Part shown: positions 1 to 8,100 of the stretch, piece after piece | Layout of the letters: every line of letters begins with the position of its first letter | How positions within the stretch are numbered: the stretch's first letter is position 1 | Source: an uncultured Clostridia bacterium | GTDB lineage: Bacteria > Bacillota > Clostridia > Christensenellales > Aristaeellaceae | Direction of reading: 5' to 3' | Assembly: GCA_947600345.1 (NCBI GenBank) | Contig: CANQGC010000032.1 | Coordinates: 1 to 17,075, forward strand | Length of the DNA stretch: 17,075 nt | Notes under the pieces: model-generated | Databases searched by the model: none | The model's input: the letters and a program-made list of their open reading frames with translations, nothing else | Told to the model about the DNA's origin: nothing | Translations under genes and position numbers: made by a program

Positions 1-489
1 GACACCGTATTGCCAAGCAGTTGGGGTATGACTACTCTGTGGTACTGGGTTCCCCGACATATTATCCGCGTGCTGGCGGGCGAGGTCTGCCGGGAGCAGC
101 AGAGGCTGGGCAAGCGAAACATCGCGCTGCACGCGGAGCTGGACGAGGGCCTGCGCGTTCGCGGCGACCGGGGCCTGCTGGAGCGGCTGATCCGCAACCT
201 GGTGGCCAACGCCTACCAGTACGGCAGGGAGCCCGGAAACATCTGGGTGCAGGTCTGCCGCGAGGGCGAGCACATCGCCCTCTCCGTGCGGGACGACGGC
301 ATCGGAATTCGCGAGGAGGATTTGCCCAACATCTGGAACCGCTTCTATCGCGCCGGAAACGCCCGGGAGAGCGGGGAATCCACCGGCCTGGGCCTGTCCA
401 TGGTGCGCCAGATCGCGCTGCTGCACGGCGCGGAGGCCAGCGTGACGAGCAAAATCGGTGAGGGCAGCGCTTTTCTAATCCTCTTCTAA
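1..489 (+). CDS. Sensor histidine kinase, C-terminal ATPase part (5' truncated)
   Basis: This is the ATP-binding end of a membrane sensor kinase that would phosphorylate a partner response regulator. The frame is open from base 1, but it looks kinase-like only from about base 67 (RVLAGEVCREQQ). The HATPase_c boxes appear in order: N box LIRNLVANAYQYG (about 187-225), G1 box DDGIGI (about 292-309), F box NRFYRA (about 337-354) and G2 box STGLGLSMV (about 378-404). It ends ILF-TAA. Spacing and box sequences fit OmpR-linked kinases of the WalK/PhoR type. The sensor, HAMP and phospho-accepting His domains are missing, either beyond the window or lost at the chimeric join. The partner regulator gene would be expected upstream. 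The next gene downstream is a PepSY protein, a common neighbour of such two-component systems in Bacillota. Confidence 0.85.
   Translation, partial: DTVLPSSWGMTTLWYWVPRHIIRVLAGEVCREQQRLGKRNIALHAELDEGLRVRGDRGLLERLIRNLVANAYQYGREPGNIWVQVCREGEHIALSVRDDGIGIREEDLPNIWNRFYRAGNARESGESTGLGLSMVRQIALLHGAEASVTSKIGEGSAFLILF
3..71 (+). pseudogene. GNAT acetyltransferase-like fragment at the left edge
   Basis: In the frame starting at base 3 the first 23 codons include GYDYSVVLGSPTYYPR. This matches the conserved segment of GNAT N-acetyltransferases that normally reads G-Y-x(3)-V-L-G-x-P-x-Y-Y-P-R-F-G-F. The match stops after YYPR: the next residues are AGGRGLP, not FGF, and the frame then has no resemblance to that family. 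From about base 67 a different frame becomes clear histidine-kinase sequence. The first ~65 bases are also less GC-rich than what follows. I infer a chimeric join (assembly or real rearrangement) within about 60-75, not a gene. The match is short, so it is suggestive only. Confidence 0.5.
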
Positions 490-506
490 TCTTTTTGTGA
501 TAGCAT
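473..506 (+). promoter_or_regulatory. Candidate response-regulator direct repeat and promoter of the PepSY gene
   Basis: TTCTAATC occurs at 473-480 and again at 484-491, an 11-bp period, overlapping the last kinase codons. Direct repeats at about one helical turn are typical binding sites for OmpR/PhoB-type regulators, which often replace the -35 element. TAGCAT (501-506, four of six matches to TATAAT) lies 9 bp after the second repeat and could be the -10. The geometry suggests that the PepSY gene is switched on by the kinase's partner regulator. This is inference from spacing only. Confidence 0.4.
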
Positions 507-545
507 GGCATCGACGGGAGCAAGGGCGACCGTACATACCGCAAA

Positions 546-550
546 AGGAG
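546..550 (+). promoter_or_regulatory. Ribosome binding site that sets the PepSY start
   Basis: AGGAG at 546-550 abuts an ATG at 551, which is too close for initiation. The GTG at 560 is in the same frame with 9 nt of spacing and begins directly with a basic signal-peptide n-region (MKRTTKR). I therefore place the start at GTG 560. Confidence 0.7.
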
Positions 551-559
551 ATGAACATC

Positions 560-1714
560 GTGAAGCGCACCACCAAGAGAACTCTCAAATCGCTGGCCAT
601 ACTGGGCCTGATCGTCGCTCTGCTGATGAGCTCCGTGACGGCCCTCGCAGCGGGGGGAAGCATCAGTAAGAAGCAGGCCAAGAGCATCGCGCTGAAACAG
701 GCGGGCGTGAAGAGCTCCGCCGTAAAGAAGTGGGTCAAGGTCAAGCTCGACAACTGGGACGACGACGGCGACCAGGAGTGGGACGTGGAGTTCAAGACCA
801 AGAAGTATCTCTTTGAAGTCGAGATCAACGCCGTCACCGGCGCGGTGGAGGACTTCGACAAGGAGGAGATCAAGACCAAGATCTCCAAGGACAAGGCCAA
901 GGCCGCGGCGCTGGAGAAGGCCGGAATCAAGAGCTCGGCCGTGAAGAAGTGGATTAAGGTAAAGCTCGACGGCGACGAGTGGGACGTGGAATTCAAGACC
1001 GAGAGCGCCAAGTACGAGGTAGAAGTCGACGCCTACAGCGCCGCGATCCTCTCCTATGAGACCGAGGAGATCGTCCGGCAGGCCATCTCCGAGGACAAGG
1101 CCAAGGCCGCGGCGCTCAAGAAGGCCGGCGTCAAGAGCTCCGCCGTGAAGCAGTGGCTGAAGGTGCAGCTCGAGGGCGACGAGTGGGACGTCGAGTTCCA
1201 GACCGCGAAGTACCGGTTCGAGGTCGAGGTCAACGCCTACACCGGCAAGGTCAAGGACTTCGAAAAGAAGGCGCTGCCCAAGGAGCCCATCGCCGAGGAC
1301 AAGGCCAAGGCCGCGGCGCTCAAGAAGGCCGGCGTGAAGGAGGCCGACGTCGAGAAGTGGCTGAAGGTTCAGCTCGACGAGGACGAGTGGGACATCGAGT
1401 TCCAGACCGCGAAGTACAAATTTGAGGTCGAGATCAACGCCTTCAACGGCAAGGTCAAGGACTTCGAAAAGAAGAAGCTCTCCTCCGGCACGGCCGCCAT
1501 CAGCCTGGACGATGCGAAGGCCATCGCGCTCGACCACGCCAGGGGCAGAGCGGAGCTCGGCGGAAAGGTCAAGTATACCAAGGCCAAGCTCGACCGCGAC
1601 GACGGCAGGCTGGTCTACGAGATCGAATTCCGGTGCGACGGCATCGAATTCGAGTACGAAATCGACGCCAACTCCGGGGATATCCTCGACTGGGACATGG
1701 ACCGGGACGACTGA
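560..1714 (+). CDS. Secreted protein with five tandem PepSY domains
   Basis: The product is 384 residues, exported, with no enzymatic motif. PepSY domains are small alpha/beta folds found in peptidase propeptides and cell-envelope regulators; a role in binding or inhibiting an extracytoplasmic partner is inferred. Residues 1-31 are a signal peptide (KRTTKR, hydrophobic LAILGLIVALLM, cleavage near TALAA). No lipobox or C-terminal anchor is seen. Five repeats start at residues 35, 108, 176, 244 and 314. Each has helix I-S-x-D-K-A-K-A-x-A-L-x-K-A-G, strand W-L-K-V-x-L, then E-W-D-V-E-F and F-E-V-E-I-N-A-x-[TS]-G. Repeats 2-4 are closest to one another. Repeat 5 is divergent and ends in an acidic tail (DMDRDD). 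The gene follows the kinase by 70 bp. It is convergent with the giant protein gene and ends before a hairpin at 1781. Confidence 0.85.
   Translation: MKRTTKRTLKSLAILGLIVALLMSSVTALAAGGSISKKQAKSIALKQAGVKSSAVKKWVKVKLDNWDDDGDQEWDVEFKTKKYLFEVEINAVTGAVEDFDKEEIKTKISKDKAKAAALEKAGIKSSAVKKWIKVKLDGDEWDVEFKTESAKYEVEVDAYSAAILSYETEEIVRQAISEDKAKAAALKKAGVKSSAVKQWLKVQLEGDEWDVEFQTAKYRFEVEVNAYTGKVKDFEKKALPKEPIAEDKAKAAALKKAGVKEADVEKWLKVQLDEDEWDIEFQTAKYKFEVEINAFNGKVKDFEKKKLSSGTAAISLDDAKAIALDHARGRAELGGKVKYTKAKLDRDDGRLVYEIEFRCDGIEFEYEIDANSGDILDWDMDRDD
662..1711 (+). repeat. Five tandem PepSY-coding repeats, about 204-219 bp each
   Basis: The units begin at 662, 881, 1085, 1289 and 1499. Units 3 and 4 share long identical DNA stretches, such as the segment from GAGGACAAGGCCAAGGCC through AAGAAGGCCGGCGT (about 1091-1131 and 1295-1335), including synonymous positions. 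This points to fairly recent duplication or gene conversion. The repeat number may vary between strains. Confidence 0.8.
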
Positions 1715-1780
1715 TCCCGTCCCCCGCGGCAGATTCCCCCAAATCCATCGCCCGCGCACATCATCCGCGCCGCGATTCCC

Positions 1781-1811
1781 ATCCGCCAGCCGGCGCATCC
1801 GGCTGGCGGAT
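1781..1811. terminator. Perfect 13-bp hairpin after the PepSY gene
   Basis: ATCCGCCAGCCGG (1781-1793) pairs exactly with 1799-1811 around the 5-nt loop CGCAT. It lies 67 nt past the PepSY stop. The right side has only a weak T tract (ATTCCTTT), so it is a plausible intrinsic terminator or 3'-end stabilising hairpin for the + strand transcript. Confidence 0.6.
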
Positions 1812-2090
1812 TCCTTTGCCCGGATGCGCTGCCGGAATTGGGGAGCCGCTCCGCCGCTCCATAGAATCGCGGAGGCGCGCAGCCTCCTCCCCTTCCCGCT
1901 CAGAATGAAGCGCTGCGCAGCTACTCCCCGGCCCTCCGCCCGCGAGGAATGGCGGGCGGGGATGTTGCGCATCCCCGCCCCAGCACCCGACGGAAGCGGA
2001 AGGACAGCGCGCGATTCGCCCGGCATCGCTCCACCGGCACGGTCCGCGCAAGGCGGCCCGGCGTCGATCCGCAATCCCCATACATGCCGC
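1812..2090. other. Non-coding, palindrome-rich spacer between convergent genes
   Basis: No convincing gene is seen: the open frames here are low-complexity Arg/Pro/Ala readings without a ribosome binding site or recognisable domain. The stretch carries further hairpins: 1871-1876 with 1882-1887 (GGAGGC/GCCTCC), and an 11-bp perfect stem at 1954-1964 with 1970-1980 (GGGCGGGGATG and its complement, loop TTGCG). No tRNA, rRNA or known RNA motif was recognised. Confidence 0.5.
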
Positions 2091-2118
2091 GCGCCCCGGC
2101 GATTGCTCGCCGGGGCGC
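2091..2118 (-). terminator. Hairpin just past the giant gene's stop
   Basis: GCGCCCCGGCGA (2091-2102) pairs perfectly over 12 bp with 2107-2118 around a TTGC loop. The hairpin begins 24 nt beyond the giant gene's stop codon, reading on the - strand. On that strand there is an A-rich lead-in (AATCCAAACCAA) but no T run after the stem. On the + strand a TTGGTTT tract follows. It may act in both directions. Confidence 0.6.
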
Positions 2119-2142
2119 TTGGTTTGGATTATTGTCCGTACC

Positions 2143-5100
2143 TCACTTCTTCGTTACGGTGATGGTAACGGTATCGCTAACTCCGTTGTAGGTCGTCGCC
2201 GTGATGGTGACGGTGCCGGCCTTCTTGGCCTTTACCTTGCCGCTGGCGTCCACCGTGGCGATCTTCTTGTTGCTGGTCGCATAGGTCACGCTGCCGCCCT
2301 CGCCCTCGCCAAACTTCGGGCTCAGCGTCAGGCTCTTCTTGACCTTCAGGCTCTGGTCCTCGCCCAGGTCGATGGTCTTCGGCTTCGCCAGGACGGTCAC
2401 GGCGCAGGTGGCGCTCAGGCCGTTGTAGGTCGAAGCGGTCAGCACGGCGGTGCCGGGGGCGATGGCCACGATCCTGCCGCTCTGCTCGTCATACTCGGCG
2501 ATGCCTTCACGGTCGAAGCTGTAGCGGATGCTGCTGGAGGTCTTCTTGCTCAGCGTGACCTTCAGCTTCTCGCTCTGCTCTCCCGCGCCCAGCGCCACGC
2601 TGGTCAGGTTCAGCTTGATGGAGGTCGGCGCCTTCGTGACGGTAATCGTGCACGTGGCCTTCTTATTGTTGTAGGTCTTCGCGGTGATCTTGGCGGTACC
2701 GGCCTTGAGGGCGGTGACCAGGCCATTCTCATCGACCGTGGCGACGCTCTTCTTTCCGCTGCTCCACTCGATCTCGCACTCCGCGCCGAGGGCCTCCGCG
2801 CTGAGCTGGTAGGTCTGGCCCGCGCCGATGCTCGCCTTCTTGGCGGACAGCTTCACGCCCGTGGGTTTGCCCTTGACGCTCACGTTCACGCTGGCCTCCA
2901 GGCCGTTGTGCGTGCGCACCGTAATCGTGGCGCTGCCGCCCTTTGCGCCCTTCACCGTGCCCTTGTCGTCCACGCTGACGACGTTGCTGTTTGAGCTGCT
3001 GAACGAGAGCGTGGCGTAGGCGCCGCGGGGTTCGAGCTGCACGGGCAGCGTCAGGCTCTGCTTCTCGCCCAGCTGTACATCCTCGCCCAGGCTGACGGAG
3101 GTGGGCTGGGGCGCCACGGTCACCGTGCAGCTCGCGGACTTGCCGTTGTAGGTGCTCACGGTAATGGTCGCGGTGCCGACTCCGACGCCCACAATCTTCT
3201 CATCCTCGATGATCGCGATGCCGGGATTGGTGCTCACGCAGTCGAGCTCGCTCTTGCCGCCGCCCACGGTGATGGTCACCGGCAGGCGATCCCCCACGCC
3301 GAGCTTCGCGGTTTTGACGCTCAGCTTCACGGAGGTCGGCGCCTTTGTGACAGTCACCTTGCAGCTAGCGGTCTTGCCGTTGTAGCTCTTGGCGGTGATG
3401 ACGGCGCTGCCCGCCTTACTGGCGGTGACGCGGCCGCTGGCGTCGACGCTCGCGACGCTGGCCTTACTGCTGCTCCACTCGATCTCATTGGAGCCCTCGT
3501 CCGTGGTCGCGCTGAGCTGGATGGTCTGCCCCACGCCCAGGTCCGCGCTCTCCTGGGAGAGGATGACCTTGGTCGGCGCGGGCGTGACCTCGAGGGTCCA
3601 CTTGCCCACCTCCACGCTGCCGGCCTTGGCCATGATCTCCACGGAGCCGACCTTGTGGGCGGTGACGCTGCCCTTGTTGTCCACGGTGGCAATCTCGTCA
3701 TTGTTGCTGGCATAGCTGGTAACCTTGCGCTTCTCGACGGTCAGCTTCGCGCTCTCGCCGTTCGCCAGCACGAGCTCCTTCGCCACGGGCCGCACCGCGA
3801 CCTCGCACACCGCGGTCTTGCCATTGTCGGTGGTTGCGGTAATGGTGGTCTCGCCGGCCTGCACCGCGAGAACGTTGCCGCTTCCATCCACGGTGGCGAC
3901 GCTCTGGTCGGCGGAGGCGTAGCGCACCTCGGCGGTGGCCACGTCGGGATAGAACTCGTAGCGCAGCGCTTCGCGCGCGCCCTCGTCCAGCTCCAGGCGG
4001 TCCGGCGTGAGCGTGATGCGCGTCACCACCGGCAGTATGGTCAGCACGCCGGGAACGGTCGTGATCTCGTAGTTCGGGTTGTCGCCGGGGATCACGTTGA
4101 TGGCGTATTCGCCCAGCTCCTCTCCTTCCTCGCGCTTGAATGTATAGTTGAGCTTGTCGGCGCCCTTCGCGCCGGTGACGTTGGCGGTGAAGCGAGGATC
4201 GGGCTCCTCCAGGTTCTTGGTGGTGGATACGGCCGCGATCTCCGCCTTGGCGGGCTGGATGACGAACGTCACGCGCTGGGTTCCCGCATAGTTGCCCTTG
4301 CCGGTGACGATCACCGAAGCATTTCCGGCCTTCACGTTGTTCTCATAGCTGAGCGTGTAGTCCACGCCCTCGGTCAGCTCCCTGCCGTTCGCGCGCACCG
4401 CCACCTTGGGGGTGATGGCCGCGCCCGTGTAGGTCTGCGGCTCGGGAGCGCTGATGTCGGAGGGCAGCTGCTTCGGCTGGATGGTCAGTATGCCGCCCTT
4501 GATGTCCAGCTCGAACGGCCCGCTGACGTTGCGCTTCAGGATCGAGTAGGTGCCCACGTTCTCGCCGGGCAGGCGATAGAGCTCGTAGCGCACCAGCGAG
4601 GGATCAGCCACGCCGGACAGAGTGGCGTGGAATTCGGGATCGGGATCGCCGTACTCCTTGGAGCAGGATTCAATGTTCAGCGTCGCCCTTCCGGCGCTGA
4701 TGTAGAACATCCGGTAGGCCTGGCCGCTGTAGTTGCCGATGCCCGCAATGTCGATGTAGGCGGTGCCGGGCTCGGTGTTGTCCCGATAGCTCAGCCTGTA
4801 GTCCGTGCCCTCCACCAGCGCCTTGGCGATGAAGCTGACCTGGATGCTGGGCGCAATCGCGGCGCCGGTGTAGCTCTTCGTGTAGCGGTCGGCCGGATAG
4901 TACTTCTTGCTCCCCTCCGTGATCGTGATCACGGCGGCGTTCAGAGGCCGGGGCTCAATGGTGAGCGTTCCCGGAATCACCTGCACGGTGCATCCGGCGG
5001 GGCAGGAGCGCACGTCCGCGGTGATCTCATAGGTGCCGACGTTGTTTCCTGCCTCTCGCCTGAACAGCCGGTTTATGCTCTCGCCCTTGCTCGAATCGAG

Positions 5101-8100
5101 GCCGGTGATGCTACAGCTGAAGTCCGGATCCGGGTCGCCGAACAGCTTCGTCGCGGAGTTCACCCGGACGGTGATGATGCGCTCGGAAACCTGCACGGGC
5201 ACGGACTTGCGAACCTGCATCTCGGCGTAGTTGTAGCGGCTGCCCGCGTCCGGCGTAAAGATCATGTCGTAGTACTGCTTGCCCGCGGACTTGACGATCG
5301 TATTGGGATTGGCCCAGGCGAAGCTTCCGTTGGGATCCCGGTCGGTGAAGCTGGCGGTGGACAGCTTGCAGTTGATGGCCATCGCGGCGTCCACCGGCCA
5401 GATGATCTCCGGCGCGGGCATGGAGCGAATCTCGTAGCTGCATGCGTTCAGTCCGAAGGTATCGCTCGAAGAGACCACGCGCGCTGCGTCGATGTTGTAC
5501 CACTGGTAGCCGGAGTCGGGCTTCCGCACGGCGTTGAGCGCATCGAGCACATTGGCGCCGTACTGGCCGGAGTGCGTCTCCCCGGCAGCGGTGAAGCTAA
5601 CGCGTATGCTCGCGCCGGTGCCGATGCTTACAACCTTCGCGCTCGCGCCGAAGTTGCAGCCCTCGATGGTGCCCTTCTCGGCGGTGATGTTGCCCTTGAT
5701 GCCGGCGTTCCTGATCGTGCCGCGGTTGGTGATATTGACGAAGCTGCCGCCGGTGATCGTGCCGTCGTTGATCACCGGATGCGTCCAGTCGCCCGCGGAG
5801 ACGGTCGCGCCCGCCGGGATGTGCACGGAGGTGAAGTTGGCGCTGGGTTCGCCGCCCTCGCTGCTCCATCCGCCGTCGAGCTCCAGCACGCCGTTCTGGA
5901 TGTTGAAGCTGGACTCGCGCAGGAAGAGGTTCTGCATCGGATCCAGGGAGATGGTCGCGCCGTCTCCGATCGGATCGCCATCCAGATAGGTCCACGTGCT
6001 CTTCGTGCTCTGGGCGGCGTCGAGGCTGGCCAGGCTGGTCTTGACGCTCTGGCCGTACTGGAACTCGTGGCCGTTGTAGATGCGGTAGGTGCCGTCGACA
6101 TTGCCGACAAAGGCCTGCACGTAGGTCGGGCCCGCGCCGCTCGGGCGCTTGTTGCTGCCCCAGGTGACGCTGCTCTCGACCCAGCCGCCGTCGACGTTCG
6201 TAACCTCGCAGTTCAGGAGGGTGCCGCCCAGCGGCTCGGTGCGGGTCTCGACGACCCACTTGCCATCCGGGCCCTGCGCTCCCACGCTGTACTTGTAGGA
6301 ATCCATGCCCTTGACGCAGCTGTGGTTCTCGATTCCGCCGTTAAAGGTTCCGCTCGCGATGACGTCGTAGTTGATGACCTTTCCGTTGAACACGCCGCCC
6401 TTGATGTTGTTCCGGTTCGTGACGGTGTTGGTAAACGTGCCGCCGTCGATGCTGCCCACAGTGAAGTCCACCGGGCAGCCGAAGGTGACGCTGCCGGTCA
6501 GCGAGGCGTCGATCGTCAGGTTCCAGACGTTCAGGCCCTGGCAGCTGGCAAAGTCGCCGCCGTGGATGAAGATGGCGTCGTCCCGGCTCTGGCCGCCGAG
6601 CGTTCCCTTAAAGCTGCCGCCGTTGACGGACAGGCCGCCGGTGTAGGTCATGCCATCGATGGTGATGCCCGCCGCGCTGCTCTTGTTGAAGTCGCGAACG
6701 CTTCCATTGAACGTGCCGCCGTTGATGACCTTCACGTAGACGTTTGCGTCGAAGATGCCGTCGTAGATCGCGAAGGCGTATACGGCGCCGGTGAAGTGGC
6801 CGCCGCGGATCGCGCCGCCCTTGACCGTGCAGCCCAGCGTGGCGCTTCCGCCCGTGATCTCGCCCTTATTGAGGACGGTGAACTCGCTCTGGCTATCGCC
6901 CATGAGCCCGGCCAGCTGGTCGGTGGTGATCTTGTAGCCGGACTGAATGGTGATGGTCTTGCTATCGAGCTCGACGCCCTCCTGGGAAACCGTGCCCTTG
7001 CCGGTGAGCTTGCCATTCACGATCGAATTGACGATCCTGCCCTCGTTCTGGACGTTTCCGTAGAGGGTCACGTTGGACATCGTGCCGAGGTTGATCACCG
7101 GGCCGTGATAGACGCCGCTCTTGATGTTGCCGCCCTCGGCGTTCTGGATGGTGACGCCCGCGCCGAAGGACGCGCCCGCGCCCGGATCCATCGTGCCGCT
7201 GTTGGCGATCTCGCCGCCATCGAAGGCGATGGCGCTGCCGTTGGCGCTCGAAGCGGGCTGGATGGCGGTGCCGGATTCGATCTTCGTTCCCTTGTGGAAC
7301 AGGCCGCCCTCGATGTGGCTGTTCTGCCCGCTGCACACGCTCACCACTTCGTAGAACTCGCCGCCGGCGATGATGTTGTGGCTGGTGACCGGCCCCTTGA
7401 ACAGGCCGTTCTCGATGATGCCCACGGTGCTCACCTCGACCGGCCCGTTGAACGTGCCGCAGGTGATGTTCAGGTTGCGCGCCGCGACCCGCTTGTAAAA
7501 CACCGCGCCGCTGGAGTCGAGCGTGTGCCCCGCGCCGTACTTCGTCGTCTTGCCGTCCGCGCGGTAGACGAACACGTAGCCGTTGTAGGGCTCGCCCACG
7601 GTTTCGTGGAAGGTGCCGCCCGTGATGGTGACCACCAGGGTCTGGCCCTCCGTCAGAATCTTTCCGTTGAACGTGCCGCCGGAAATCACGCCGTAGTAGC
7701 TGTAGATCGCTCCCGAGAACGTGCCGCCCTTAATGCGGCCTCCGCCGTTCTCCAGCAGCTTGTTGTTCTCCATGCCGACCAGCTTGATCGCTCCGGTGAA
7801 GCTGCCGCTCTCGATGGTGCCCCGGTTCTCAATGTCGTTGGGCAGCGTCTCCGCGCCGCCGGCATAGATCGCGCCCCGGTTGATGATCTTGGCGCTCTGC
7901 GTGTAGCCGTCCAGCGCCTGGATCTCCGCGATGCTCATGCGCTCCCCTTCGGGGATCTCGATGGTGTCGTCCGGAACGTTGACCACCGCGCTCATGAGCG
8001 CCGCGCCGGAGATGGGGCTGTAGGTCTTCACCGGAGCGTAGAAGGCGCCGCCGGTGATCGCGCCGAGGTTGGTCACCGGGCCGCGATAGACGCCGCTGGC

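Noticed and set aside
62..2074. A 670-codon open frame on the - strand across the kinase and PepSY genes
   Set aside because: It reads through antisense of two recognisable genes and the palindromic spacer. The Leu/Asp/Val-rich repeats are the reverse image of the PepSY repeats.
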